A DNA stretch of 43,749 bases from a virus. This document shows, piece after piece, positions 28,211-37,864 of the stretch. Within the stretch, counting starts at the first letter, position 1; the number at the start of each line of letters is the position of its first letter. The notes below the pieces were generated by a model. The model was not told the origin of the DNA, ran no database searches, and saw only the letters and a program-made list of their open reading frames with translations. Location: positions 1 through 43,749 of the IMG/VR virus record IMGVR_UViG_3300040801_004504, one strand, 5' to 3'. The translations under genes and the position numbers were made by a program.

Positions 28211-30391
28211 CTATTTGATAACGTGGCCTTCCACCAAAACAGGTAAGCGTGATCCCCGTGGATGATCCCTTACTGCCGTCGGCTGAATGAGGATGTCGCT
28301 ACCGCCATGGCGTATTAGAATGAGACGACGGAAGTCAATAGCATCGTACGTTTGGTCTCCGCCGTTGAGTAGAATTTCTACCGATCGATCTTCCCGGGCC
28401 ACCTTTTCACCCTCATAGAAGCGACTGTACAGATCACGCCCGGGGTAGCCCTTCCACACTAGAGGGGCGGGTCCGTCACTCTCTTCCTGATCTGAATAGG
28501 GTCTACCCGGTGCCGCCATAGAGAAGTAGGGGTAGGTACTTTCGTTGCCGCCCTCAAATAGGTAGGCTACTTCACTACGGGCCGCAACCATACCCCAGTA
28601 GTTGAAAACCCGTGGCGCAATTTCCAGGCTCGCACTGCCTCCCCGTTCGCTGTCCCACATCCTCAGCATCCTAATACCTTCCGGGCCTCCGGTCTCGGAT
28701 GGTCTGGAACTATGTTCGGCGGTCGGTTCGAATAGTGGATTCCGGCGTTCGTCCACTTCACTACCGCGGCGGCCGGTGTTGATCTTGCGCTGCCAGGCGC
28801 TACGCTCGGCGGTCGTTACCGCTTCGTCGTTGCTGCTCACGAAATCGTAGAGGATGTATCGGTTCTGAAGCTCGTTCGGATCGGTGACCCAACGAAGCGA
28901 TCCGGGTACCGTCAATGCCCGAAAGTCGAACGGCGATGCACTTCGCTGGAAGTATGCCGGTATGGTATTCTGAGTTCCATCCACTTCGGATAGGTAGGAA
29001 AATGGAACGTCCATCGACACCGTACGGCTGGCTAGGTTAGTACTGAGCTTCGCATTCATCAGGTGAGCTACCCCCTGTAATAGTTCCAGTGCGGTCACCT
29101 CGGATGTCATTACCGGCCGTACCTCGCTGCCCGGACTGTAGTAGGGTGGATCGGGTCGCCACACCACCCCGACGTGATGGGCGAATATTGAGGATGAGAA
29201 TCCAGGCAATCCCGAACCGCTATCCCTACGACTGGGGATTGAATACGATATACGGACGCTGTAACCCAATACCTGATCTTCGTCGGTTTCACCCTCAATC
29301 GGTTCGTCGGATAGGGGTGTGCGAAGCTCGAAAGTGACCGATCCGGTATGGCGTACCGACTGACCGTCAGGATCGTAGATAATGCTGTGGCTCGTCTCAC
29401 CAACAACCTCGCCGAGACGAAAGCTTCTATCCCCCTGCCGGTGCACTGCTACCGAGATTCTGAGTAGTGCGGTATGCCCGGCGGGAGGGGGCTCTACGGT
29501 GAGGTCATAATCCAACTCAATGTCCATCACTCCAAACTCCTCGCGGCGGTATTGCCCCCCGTACCGGTATCGGTAGTACGGACCCTGGGTAACCTCTCGA
29601 CTTTCCCGCCCCGACCTTAGTGTGTAGGTGATATCACCCCACCGATCTGATTCATCGCTTACCGCACTCATTCCCGACGATCCGGTCCAGACGGAATTAT
29701 TCGTTTCCAACCTTACTACCCAGGGCGTTACCTTGCCCGGGTAGTAGTGCCACCTCTCCCCCAAAAGGTAAGCATACCAGGCCCGGCCATCTCCGGACTT
29801 GAGATGGGGGCAGACGAAATTCCACCCGATGCGGTTGAAGGCTAACCGGAGGATGTGGTAGATACTTACCGCAATCCGTAAATCGCGAAGATCTACGCCC
29901 TCTTCATTCTCATCCGCTTCGCGCCACAATTCACCGCCGAAGTCAGCCAGCAGCGGCAGCAAGATGGCCTCACCGATCGGGCTGCTCCAGGCAGCCGCAA
30001 CTGCGGAGTAGGTCCACTCAATACCACCCAGATCAATGTCGGATAGTAGGGTAGCTTCCATACCATCCTGCCAGTCTTCGGCGTAGGGTTCCAGCTCGTA
30101 TCCCTCCCGTTCGGAGTAGGATACGGTACGCACCGAAGATATATCCTGATACTGTCCGTCCTTCAGCACCGTGACCGGAAAGGTGAACGTACCGCCGGAT
30201 AGGACGGTAGGGTCGGCTACGGCCAACAAACGGCGGTTACGTACGGTGGCGGGTAGCGAGATGGAAAGTGCGGCCTCCTGAGTGATCCGACTAATCTCGT
30301 CTACCCTATCCATAGCCTTGCTGGTAGTCAGTTCCGTACCGATGGGGACGTCGAGCTGTTCGCCGCTATCTGATAGTATTACCTCCAACAT
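28211..30391 (-). CDS. large tail/baseplate protein
   Basis: 726 aa, the second gene after the tape-measure follower. It starts MLEVILSDSGEQLDVPIG, then DRVDEISRITQEAALSISLP ATVRN-type sequence, a pattern I associate with Bacteroidota phage baseplate-hub proteins. The middle includes RIAVSIYHILRLAFNRIGW and the C-terminal part VTALELLQGVAHLMNAKLST. It is beta-rich, without signal or TM. It probably forms the tail tip/hub between tape measure and fibres. TGATG coupling with the upstream gene. Confidence 0.6.
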   Translation of the reverse strand: MLEVILSDSGEQLDVPIGTELTTSKAMDRVDEISRITQEAALSISLPATVRNRRLLAVADPTVLSGGTFTFPVTVLKDGQYQDISSVRTVSYSEREGYELEPYAEDWQDGMEATLLSDIDLGGIEWTYSAVAAAWSSPIGEAILLPLLADFGGELWREADENEEGVDLRDLRIAVSIYHILRLAFNRIGWNFVCPHLKSGDGRAWYAYLLGERWHYYPGKVTPWVVRLETNNSVWTGSSGMSAVSDESDRWGDITYTLRSGRESREVTQGPYYRYRYGGQYRREEFGVMDIELDYDLTVEPPPAGHTALLRISVAVHRQGDRSFRLGEVVGETSHSIIYDPDGQSVRHTGSVTFELRTPLSDEPIEGETDEDQVLGYSVRISYSIPSRRDSGSGLPGFSSSIFAHHVGVVWRPDPPYYSPGSEVRPVMTSEVTALELLQGVAHLMNAKLSTNLASRTVSMDVPFSYLSEVDGTQNTIPAYFQRSASPFDFRALTVPGSLRWVTDPNELQNRYILYDFVSSNDEAVTTAERSAWQRKINTGRRGSEVDERRNPLFEPTAEHSSRPSETGGPEGIRMLRMWDSERGGSASLEIAPRVFNYWGMVAARSEVAYLFEGGNESTYPYFSMAAPGRPYSDQEESDGPAPLVWKGYPGRDLYSRFYEGEKVAREDRSVEILLNGGDQTYDAIDFRRLILIRHGGSDILIQPTAVRDHPRGSRLPVLVEGHVIK

Positions 30392-32013
30392 CAGCGCTGG
30401 AAGGTTTCGTGAGTAGTGAGCAGACTGAGGAGCGGACGGGAGGGATTATCGCTTACGTGTAATCGTAACTCTTCCGGACTGAAGAGTACCTTGGTGTACC
30501 GCTCGCGCTGGGTGGTCTCGTCCGTCCACCGTAGAATACCGTAGGGGGAAGAGGCCACCGACTCCAGTAGCTTCGCCTGGGATGATCGGGTATAGGCTAG
30601 TTGCACCTGAATGCGCTCGCTAGCAGATTGATTGAACTGAGAGACGCCACCCTCGGAGAACGGAAAGCCAGAATCTACCGGCCCCTGATTCGTGCTAAAT
30701 ATTAGCGGTTGATTGACGGTTTGCCGGTCGCTGGCGAGCGACCGAGCTAGTACTTCATCAACCGGGATCGTAGCCCAACTGCCCAGACCCTCCAGCAGGT
30801 ATAGTTCCGCCGGCTGGCAACCCTCGTTATCGTGAAAGTCAATAGTCAGTTGATCGCTTTCCTGGGCCCACGAGAAAATACCGATGTCGTGTTCTACGGC
30901 AATTTCCAAACGGTCAACTGATCCGGATAAGCTTTCGGGAACTGCGTTGTGACCGGTCGGTACTACCAGGATACCAGTACCCTCTATCTCCTGTACGCTT
31001 TCGTCGAGCACGAGATAAGTTAGATTGCCGTTGAAGGTCACCTTTCGGAGCATGCGGTAGCTGACCCGACGCGGTAGACTACTCCCATAAAAGGGGTTTT
31101 CGCCCAGGTATATAGCGGTCCAGGCATTACTGTTTCTGGCGATACGACGACGATCGGACCGCACCGTCAGCCAGGGAAGTTTTGCGCCACCCGATGAGTA
31201 GGCGTTGATGTTGTTCCGGTTGGGCCCAAAGGGCTTGAATACGTCCGTCTCCCAGGGTTGCAGTAGGGAAGCTACCACGGGTACACCCCCCGTCTCCCGT
31301 ACCTGCCCGTAGACCGGTTCGCCCCCGCCGGGGTTACGGACGTAGGTTCCGTACCGGATGGTGAATTGCTCCAGCGCGGATTCATCCCATACGGGTACGG
31401 CTATAGCTGGATCCGGGGGTGGGGAGAAGCTGACCTGGGACCTGGCCTCGCTACGAATGTCGATGGTAGCCTGACTGTCTTCGTCAAAGGGAGCGTACCG
31501 CTCCGGTCCGATGGGACCGGTTCCGGTGAACACCTGATAGTATAGTTGCTCATCCGCACGCTGTTCCGTACGCCCCGGTTCATATACCAGCGCCACGTTC
31601 GACAGTCCATCCAAATCGTTATCGGCCGCGTAGTCTTCATCGTCGGATACCGCTGCCGCTTCGGCAATTACCCGATAGGAGCTATCCGCTGCCGAGGGCC
31701 GTACAGACCTCACGAAGTAGTTCCGAAAGGCCGGAGATCGCCGAAGCATGCCGGCCAGATTGAAGGTAGACAGGAACAGTAGCGAGGAGTGGTCAAACGT
31801 TCGGTCGGTGTAGCGGCTGCTGTCGTCCGTAGTGTACTCCTGGCCGCGGACCCGGAACGTTTGACCGTTCTGCCCGGTACCGGTGATGGTGAAGACGTAG
31901 CGGCTCCTGCGGGCGGACTGAACGATCAGTTCCGGATGCCGGACTACATACTGGACCGGGCGACCGAGTACGGAGGGGGTGAAAGCGTCGGGGGCCTGGA
32001 TAAGGGTCAGCAT
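30391..32013 (-). CDS. tail-tip/baseplate protein
   Basis: 540 aa, strand-rich. It starts MLTLIQAPDAFTPSVLGRPV, QYVVRHPELI, and has an immunoglobulin- or jelly-roll-like middle (SEARSQVSFSPPPDPAIAVP). No enzyme motif is seen. Located two genes downstream of the tape measure, coupled by a 7-nt overlap before it and TGATG after it, so it belongs to the distal tail module. Family not recognised. Confidence 0.55.
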   Translation of the reverse strand: MLTLIQAPDAFTPSVLGRPVQYVVRHPELIVQSARRSRYVFTITGTGQNGQTFRVRGQEYTTDDSSRYTDRTFDHSSLLFLSTFNLAGMLRRSPAFRNYFVRSVRPSAADSSYRVIAEAAAVSDDEDYAADNDLDGLSNVALVYEPGRTEQRADEQLYYQVFTGTGPIGPERYAPFDEDSQATIDIRSEARSQVSFSPPPDPAIAVPVWDESALEQFTIRYGTYVRNPGGGEPVYGQVRETGGVPVVASLLQPWETDVFKPFGPNRNNINAYSSGGAKLPWLTVRSDRRRIARNSNAWTAIYLGENPFYGSSLPRRVSYRMLRKVTFNGNLTYLVLDESVQEIEGTGILVVPTGHNAVPESLSGSVDRLEIAVEHDIGIFSWAQESDQLTIDFHDNEGCQPAELYLLEGLGSWATIPVDEVLARSLASDRQTVNQPLIFSTNQGPVDSGFPFSEGGVSQFNQSASERIQVQLAYTRSSQAKLLESVASSPYGILRWTDETTQRERYTKVLFSPEELRLHVSDNPSRPLLSLLTTHETFQR

Positions 32014-32486
32014 GGATCTACTACTTCGTTGTTGCCGGTCTGCTGGAGCTCAATGAACTGGAAGAGTTCCTGCCCGGGGCTGCCCGGATTGGTCTCAAGG
32101 CCGTACGCCTTGACCGTCTGCCCATCGTTCGGACCGTAGGCCGAAGAGTTGGCCGCGATGCCGTAGACTGCGTTACTGGCCGGCTGGCCTTCGGTGTAGG
32201 TGATCATGCGCAGGTAGGTGCGGGCGGGTAGGATGTGATCCGGGTGTAGAAGCTCGATCACCTCCTCCGGGGTAGTCGCATCGAATACCTTACCGTACAG
32301 CAGCTTACCGGCCTCGTAGAGTCCAATGAGGTCGTCGGCCCGGTTAGGTATCACCGAAACCGCCGTACCGGGTGCGCATCGTTCGAGCTGGGTGGCATTG
32401 GTCGGGGCGGCAATCGTGCTCAAGAGCTCGGCCGGCTGATCAATTGAGGCCTGTACTGATTTTACCAAGTTGGTTAGGAAGCCCAT
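32007..32486 (-). CDS. small tail protein after the tape measure
   Basis: 159 aa (MGFLTNLVKSVQASIDQPAE ... TYLRMITYTEGQPASNAVYG). TAATG couples it to the tape-measure stop. The helical N-terminus and beta-rich C-terminus could be a distal-tail or tape-measure-capping protein. No specific family recognised; the assignment is positional. Confidence 0.5.
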   Translation of the reverse strand: MGFLTNLVKSVQASIDQPAELLSTIAAPTNATQLERCAPGTAVSVIPNRADDLIGLYEAGKLLYGKVFDATTPEEVIELLHPDHILPARTYLRMITYTEGQPASNAVYGIAANSSAYGPNDGQTVKAYGLETNPGSPGQELFQFIELQQTGNNEVVDPC

Positions 32487-35400
32487 TACTTACCCGTTCG
32501 TTTGTCGAGTCTTTCCTGACGTTCCCGGCGCCGGTTGGCGTCCGCCGCGCCGTCGGCAACCCCCTTCCTGCCGGCTTCGTAGATCGCCCGGGCGGCGGCG
32601 GCAGCGATCTTGGCCGCAGCCTCGTCGGATAGTTCGGCCTGAGGGGATTCGGATTGCGGACCGAAGACCTGGGCATAGGTACCGTTGTGCTGCGCATTCA
32701 GTAGCGCGATGCCGTCGAGATTGGGGGGTTCGATAATCCCACCCTCGTCGAAGATGGGCCGGCCGAAGCCGCGAAACCGGTTGATGTGATCCAGCGTGAC
32801 ACCCTTACCGCGGAAGCTGCGGCCGTACATGCCATTGAGTTCCTTACGGTGGTTGGCGGCGCTGCGCTTGTTGATGACGATCACGTTGCCGTTCTCGTCG
32901 TAGTCGATGAACTCGCCGTCCTCAGCCAGTACGTTATGGCCGTTCAGCGTCAGCGGTACCCCGCCGCCCGGGCCGTTATGCGACTGCCCGCGTACCCAAC
33001 CCTGCATCACCTTGTAGTTTCGCTCAGCCCTACGTCGACGGCGCGTTCTGGGGCTAACCGGTCGTACGTCTTCGTCTTCGAAGATACCGCCCCGGGCCGC
33101 GATGGTTTGCGATCGGATGGCTTTGACCTGTTTGGCGGTAGACAGCGCCAGGGCCGTGATCTGGGCCGCCTTGAATACGGAAGATAGGGGCTGTGGGATC
33201 AGGCTCTGGGCGGAGAGTATGTTGATGACCCCGGCGGCCGAGGAGGCAAGCAGGGCAGCGATCTGGTACTTCTTGGCGGCTTCGAGTTCCTTCTGTCGGA
33301 CCTCGCGTTCGGCTTCTACCTGCTGTTCGCGTAGCTCTTCCTGGCGATCGGCGTTACCCTCGGCTGCTTCAATCTCGGCAGCGTAGCGAGCCTGGATTTC
33401 GTTGATCTGCTGGTTTGCGCGGGCCGATACGCCTTGCTCAAGGGAGGTAGCAATGTTGCCTATCCGGCCGGTAGCCTCATCGGCAATGGCCAGAATTTTT
33501 TGCAGGGAGTCGGCTCGTCGCTCGGCTTCGTGCAGAGTGTTGCGCGTTACGGTCTCCTCGCGGGACTTCGTGTTCTCGATGATGCGTTCGTTCAGGCGAT
33601 CCTGAAACTCATCCGTCTGACGCTCCAGGGCGGACTGAGTTTGCGAGAGCTGATCAATCTCGGCGTCCGTTTCCGGCAGGATACTGACGGGGGTGATATC
33701 ATCACCCAGCCGGGCGATCTCATTCCTGATCTTCACCCGTGCATCCTGCAACTTCTCGATGGCCTGCTCAACCCCCAGGATGTCTTCGATCAGGGAACGC
33801 TCCTGGTCACTTCCCGACACCGCACCGGTCAGTTCCGTCTGAAGATCGGAGAGCTGCGCCTGCAGGAAGCCGATGCTATCGCGGGCGAACTTCTCGGTGG
33901 CCACCGCGGCGGCTTTGGTGCGGCCCTCGTACTTGGCTATCTCGTCTTTCAGCTCGGCAATACGCTTACCCGTACGGGTGAAGGCGGATGAATTAACGTC
34001 CAGTTTCTCGTAGGACTTTTGTAGTCTGCCCAGTTCGGCCTTCATGGTAGCCAGCGAGCGGATCGACTTCTTCGATTCCTCGTTGTTCTTTTTCTGTGAC
34101 TCAGTGTTTTCGTCTACCTCATCGGCTACCTCTCCGTAGCCGGCACCTGCGCCCCCGCCCCCGAAGTTGGGTGTATCCTCGATAGCCTCACCCAGGCCCA
34201 GTAGGTTGCGGAAGAAAGAGTTGACCGACTTACCGGCACCGTTCACCGTCTCGCTGACACTGTTGAGCCCTTTTTCCAGGGAGGTGAGCCAGCCCACGAC
34301 GGTTTCGACCTCCTTAACCGTATCGCTCAACACGTCGTTCAGGCCACCCACGACGTCAAGGGTCCCTTCCCCTTTGTCGTTGACCAGTCCCATGTCGCGG
34401 GCCAGGTCAACGAACATGCCACCGATGGGGCGCAATGCGTCGAAGAGATCACCGAAGAAGTTAATCACTGGAACTAGGAATCGTAGAAATAGAGCCTGAC
34501 CGCGGGTGACCAGACTATCCATCGTAGAACCCGTCGTGCCGAATGCTTTAGCTACCTCTTCCTGGGCTAGCACAAACTCATCGATAGCTTCCTTTTCTTT
34601 CAGCTTCTGTTGAGCATAATCACTACTTGTATCAATGACTTTCTTTGTAGCCTGGTCAATATCGCCTAAAGACTTAACGAAATCAAGTCCACCGTCTTCG
34701 CCTACCCCACCGTAGACATCTGCTAGAATAGCACCAACCTCCGGGGCGTCGTCACGAAGGGTTTGAACTTGCGTTGAAATTTTAGCAATTGCAGCGCCTA
34801 TGTTCTTTTCAGATACAAGCTTCTCTATATCTTCAGAAGCCAATCCTATACCTTCGATAGCTTCTCTTGTTGCTGGCGTTAGTTCGCGCAATCGGGTACG
34901 TGCTTCGTTGATAACATCAACTGCTCGATCATTAAAGATGCCCTGTTCGTTACCCCTACGAATTACTTCCTGAAAGGCGTTAGCAGCGGCTTCACCCTCC
35001 CCAAAAACTTCCTTGAACGCCGGACCGAATTCCAATAGACTATCCAAGTATTCTCCGTTGGTATCTAAACCGGTAGCTAGACCATTGGTGATTCTGTTGA
35101 AGGCGTCCTCGTATGTTATCCCTGTACTTTCAGAGTAAGCATTGGCAGCCCGTAGAATTTCATTAGCATCACGATCGAACGTTTGGGCGATGGATGAAGC
35201 TTCCCGGGTCAGCGCATCCAGGCGTTCGCCCTCCGTGCCGGTGAGCGCTTCGACCTGAGCCTGGAGGGAACGGTACTCTTCGGTCAGGTCCTTGACGTAC
35301 TTGGTGGTGGCCACCGCGGCGGAACCGGCTGCGGTGATAAAACCGGCGGGAGTGGCTAGGCTGGCAAAGTCGACACCGGCGGCGCCGACGAGAGCCTCAC

Positions 35401-36148
35401 CCACCCCGTCCAGGGCAGAGGCGTAGTTGCCCACATTTCGCTGATATTGGCCCATGTCGGCGTCGAGTTCCTTGAGCTCCTTGTCGAGCTTCGCGATACG
35501 CGTCAGTAGGTCCTGGCCGACAACTTGGCGTTCGGCCTTACCGAGCTCGCGGTACTGCCGGCGCAGGTTGACCAGTTCGGCGTTGAGCGCTCGGTAACTG
35601 CCTTCGGCCTTGCCGCCGGCCACGGCCTGGTCGCGAGCCGTATCGCGGACCTCCTGACGGTACTGACCGAGCTCGGTCTTAAGTTGAGCGATACGGTTGA
35701 GGAGTGGCTTGCCGGCTACTCCGCGTTCTTCCCTGCTAAGGCTTTCATACTCGTCCTGTACAAGACGTAGCTCTGCCTTTAGTCCGCGGATGGATTCAGC
35801 GGTGATGTCGTCGGCCCGTTGCTGGGATTTGCTCCGCTCTTCATTGGCTTTCTCCACCGATTTGGCGGCCTCCCGTTCTTGCCGGGCCCGGTCTTTGGCG
35901 GCTTTGGCGGCTTCCTTGGCGGCCTTCTTGGCAGCCACGGCTTCGGCATTGTACTGGTCTTTCAGGTCGGCCTGCACCTGCTGTAACCGCTTCAGCTGCT
36001 TCTCCTGATCGGACCGTTCAGAACTGCCAAACTCGGCGGACTTGTAGGCCTTCGACACGGCCTTGACGGCGGCGGCCAGTTCCTTTTCGTTGGAAATGGC
36101 GCGCTCGACACCTTCGATGACAACTTTGAACGCAATTACTTTGGCCAT
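32486..36148 (-). CDS. tail tape measure protein
   Basis: 1220 aa from MAKVIAFKVVIEGVERAISN; the ATG at 36148 is preferred over an upstream one because conserved-looking sequence begins there. Long coiled coils fill 20-260 and 780-1010. A hydrophobic/Gly-rich block (LVGAAGVDFASLATPAGFIT) and a TMP-type core (EANEILRAANAYSEST-like, FNDRAVDVINEARTRLRELT) lie between. The C-terminus has GGVPLTLNGHNVLAEDGEFI. It sets tail length and leaves with DNA. The core at about 34560-35160 is visibly AT-richer than both flanks, suggesting a recombined patch. Confidence 0.88.
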   Translation of the reverse strand: MAKVIAFKVVIEGVERAISNEKELAAAVKAVSKAYKSAEFGSSERSDQEKQLKRLQQVQADLKDQYNAEAVAAKKAAKEAAKAAKDRARQEREAAKSVEKANEERSKSQQRADDITAESIRGLKAELRLVQDEYESLSREERGVAGKPLLNRIAQLKTELGQYRQEVRDTARDQAVAGGKAEGSYRALNAELVNLRRQYRELGKAERQVVGQDLLTRIAKLDKELKELDADMGQYQRNVGNYASALDGVGEALVGAAGVDFASLATPAGFITAAGSAAVATTKYVKDLTEEYRSLQAQVEALTGTEGERLDALTREASSIAQTFDRDANEILRAANAYSESTGITYEDAFNRITNGLATGLDTNGEYLDSLLEFGPAFKEVFGEGEAAANAFQEVIRRGNEQGIFNDRAVDVINEARTRLRELTPATREAIEGIGLASEDIEKLVSEKNIGAAIAKISTQVQTLRDDAPEVGAILADVYGGVGEDGGLDFVKSLGDIDQATKKVIDTSSDYAQQKLKEKEAIDEFVLAQEEVAKAFGTTGSTMDSLVTRGQALFLRFLVPVINFFGDLFDALRPIGGMFVDLARDMGLVNDKGEGTLDVVGGLNDVLSDTVKEVETVVGWLTSLEKGLNSVSETVNGAGKSVNSFFRNLLGLGEAIEDTPNFGGGGAGAGYGEVADEVDENTESQKKNNEESKKSIRSLATMKAELGRLQKSYEKLDVNSSAFTRTGKRIAELKDEIAKYEGRTKAAAVATEKFARDSIGFLQAQLSDLQTELTGAVSGSDQERSLIEDILGVEQAIEKLQDARVKIRNEIARLGDDITPVSILPETDAEIDQLSQTQSALERQTDEFQDRLNERIIENTKSREETVTRNTLHEAERRADSLQKILAIADEATGRIGNIATSLEQGVSARANQQINEIQARYAAEIEAAEGNADRQEELREQQVEAEREVRQKELEAAKKYQIAALLASSAAGVINILSAQSLIPQPLSSVFKAAQITALALSTAKQVKAIRSQTIAARGGIFEDEDVRPVSPRTRRRRRAERNYKVMQGWVRGQSHNGPGGGVPLTLNGHNVLAEDGEFIDYDENGNVIVINKRSAANHRKELNGMYGRSFRGKGVTLDHINRFRGFGRPIFDEGGIIEPPNLDGIALLNAQHNGTYAQVFGPQSESPQAELSDEAAAKIAAAAARAIYEAGRKGVADGAADANRRRERQERLDKRTGK

Positions 36149-36419
36149 GGTCGGGCAGCTTTCAATCCACGACACGCACGGATTGCCACAATTAGTTGCA
36201 AGTTAATTATTTTACTACGAATTGTAGACCGCATGAATGATGCACGACAAAGCGTCTGGGTTTGCACGAAAAACCTGCACGGTTTAAAATCAAATCGGAA
36301 CAGATTAGGAACAAAGTGCGTACTGATTGTATACTAAGTGCGACTTAATTTGTTATTTTGTAAGTGACTTTTTTGGTAGAAAGTCAGTAGTTACAGAACA
36401 GTCTAGCAGCGACGACATA
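36149..36419 (+). promoter_or_regulatory. AT-rich divergent control region for the toxin-antitoxin pair and tape measure
   Basis: No gene is supported in these 271 bases. AAGTGCG occurs at 36314-36320 and 36336-36342, 22 bp apart (two helical turns), each starting a small inverted repeat (AGT-GCGT-ACT, 36315-36324; AAGT-GCG-ACTT, 36336-36346). A third AAGT-G-ACTT lies at 36362-36370. TTAATTTG (36345-36352) and TTATTTTG (36353-36360) are near matches to a rightward -7 box. This looks like an autoregulated promoter of the Panacea gene. Confidence 0.5.
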
Positions 36420-36950
36420 ATGGAAGAGGCAATCGCAGTAGCGAATTACTTTATCGACAAGTCGATACACGACCCGGACCCGCGGGCGGCCGTGACCAAC
36501 ATGAAACTGATCAAGTTGGTCTACATCGCTCATGGTTGGTACCTGGCCATGTACGACCGACCGCTCATCAAAGAGAATGCCGAGGCCTGGAAGTACGGGC
36601 CGGTCATTCCGACGGTCTACGAAGAGTTTCGGCACCATGGGGGGGAGTACATTACCGAGAAGGCAAACGGTTCATTCTGGAAGAGCAACAGCCGCTACGA
36701 ACTTACCGAACGTGAGGGTCTGGCGCCGTTCCTGGATAAGGTATGGAACACCTATGGCTACTACACAGGGGGACAGCTGATGAACCTGACCCACCAAGTA
36801 GGTACCCCCTGGGAGATGACCTGGCACCACTACGGCGGTCGGGGCGGGTTCGGTGTCACTATCCTCAATCCGCTCATCCAGAGCCACTATCGGGACAAGC
36901 TGGAAACGAACAAGAAGGCCAATGCAGCAGCCGAACCCGAAGGAGTTTGA
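36420..36950 (+). CDS. Panacea-domain (DUF4065/SocA-like) antitoxin
   Basis: 176 aa from MEEAIAVANYFIDKS; the ATG at 36420 starts exactly at the domain. Signature blocks: VTNMKLIKLVYIAHGWYLAM (25-44), EAWKYGPVIPTVYEEF (55-70) and a later LTHQVGTPWEMTWHHY. Panacea is an established antitoxin domain that neutralises unrelated toxins, including membrane-acting ones, often in prophages. It lies on the opposite strand to the late operon with its own control region, as phage 'moron' genes do. The downstream overlapping two-TM gene is the probable toxin. Which partner is toxic is inference. Confidence 0.85.
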   Translation: MEEAIAVANYFIDKSIHDPDPRAAVTNMKLIKLVYIAHGWYLAMYDRPLIKENAEAWKYGPVIPTVYEEFRHHGGEYITEKANGSFWKSNSRYELTEREGLAPFLDKVWNTYGYYTGGQLMNLTHQVGTPWEMTWHHYGGRGGFGVTILNPLIQSHYRDKLETNKKANAAAEPEGV

Positions 36951-37317
36951 GAATTTAAGTGAACCGGAGGCGCCCTCGAATCAGCCTTCGGAATCAAACA
37001 GTATAGAGGAGAGAGATTATCAAGCGGGACTCCTTGAGAATGCCGACCGGCAAAGTCACCGACGAGATCAGGAGCTTTACAATCTATCCTATAGTGTTGG
37101 TAAGTTCTCTATCGTAGTAGCCTTCGTGGTGTTCCTGCTCATCGCATTGATCCGGGTTCTACACCTACTGTTACCTACCGGTTGGACCTGGATGGAGGGA
37201 GATCAGATTGAGAGCGTCGATTCCCTTCTCAACCTATTCTACGGGGGCGCGATCGGTAGCTTTCTGACTAAGTTCGTCGAGAACCACCTGGCCAAAAAGC
37301 GTAACCGACAGCTTTAG
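36922..37317 (+). CDS. two-TM protein overlapping the Panacea gene, probable toxin
   Basis: 131 aa from MQQPNPKEFENLSEP; the ATG lies inside the antitoxin gene (29-nt overlap). A polar, acidic N-terminus (1-50) leads to TM1 (about 61-84: KFSIVVAFVVFLLIALIRVL, HLLL), a loop with WTWMEGDQ, a second hydrophobic segment (102-118: LLNLFYGGAIGSFLTKF) and a basic tail (HLAKKRNRQL). The basic end suggests both termini are cytoplasmic. Membrane toxins paired with Panacea are established; I do not recognise this one. A superinfection-exclusion protein is the alternative. Confidence 0.62.
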   Translation: MQQPNPKEFENLSEPEAPSNQPSESNSIEERDYQAGLLENADRQSHRRDQELYNLSYSVGKFSIVVAFVVFLLIALIRVLHLLLPTGWTWMEGDQIESVDSLLNLFYGGAIGSFLTKFVENHLAKKRNRQL

Positions 37318-37327
37318 TATCAGGCTA

Positions 37328-37864
37328 TCAAGAGCGAATGGCCTTCTCTAATTCATCGGTCAGGGACCCTTCCAGTAAGACCTCCAGTCGCAGCCGTTTT
37401 TCTATCTCCCGTTCGTTCACCTCCAGTCCTTTCTGAATCCACCCCGTGCGGCGTCCGTTCTGACTAAACGAATAGCTACCACGGGTAGGATGACCTTCCC
37501 GTTTTGCAGTTTGCGCGATGGCGAAGGCTACACCCTTACGCTCCTGATCCGACAGGGAGGGCTTGACCGTACGCAGCCAGCGGATGAGACCCTGTATGTA
37601 CTTCGACTTACCGCTTCCACCGCCGCCGCCATACGGCACCTTACTGGCTTTCACGCCATCGTTTACCGGGTCAACCATGTACTCTTCTGCCAGTATCCAA
37701 CCCTCCAGTCGCTGTAGGTCACGCTTCTCAATGCGCCCTTCCAGTGAGTCCCGGCCCCGGCCGGTGGCCACGTGGCCCTGCTGAGTGATTTCTTCCCTAC
37801 CCTGCTCCACCAGCCAGTCGAGCAACTCACCGAAGCGCTTCTCGATGCGCTGTTCTAACAGCAT
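37328..37864 (-). CDS. HK97 gp10-like tail completion protein candidate
   Basis: 178 aa. A helical start (EQRIEKRFGELLDWLVEQGR) is followed by ITQQGHVATGRGRDSLEG, the 'TGxLRxSI' type motif of HK97-gp10-like neck/tail completion proteins, then a Gly-rich loop (PYGGGGGSGKSKY) and a basic helical C-terminus. It overlaps the upstream gene by 10 nt. The order neck protein before tape measure fits a siphovirus tail module. The Panacea pair has inserted directly after it. Confidence 0.6.
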   Translation of the reverse strand: MLLEQRIEKRFGELLDWLVEQGREEITQQGHVATGRGRDSLEGRIEKRDLQRLEGWILAEEYMVDPVNDGVKASKVPYGGGGGSGKSKYIQGLIRWLRTVKPSLSDQERKGVAFAIAQTAKREGHPTRGSYSFSQNGRRTGWIQKGLEVNEREIEKRLRLEVLLEGSLTDELEKAIRS

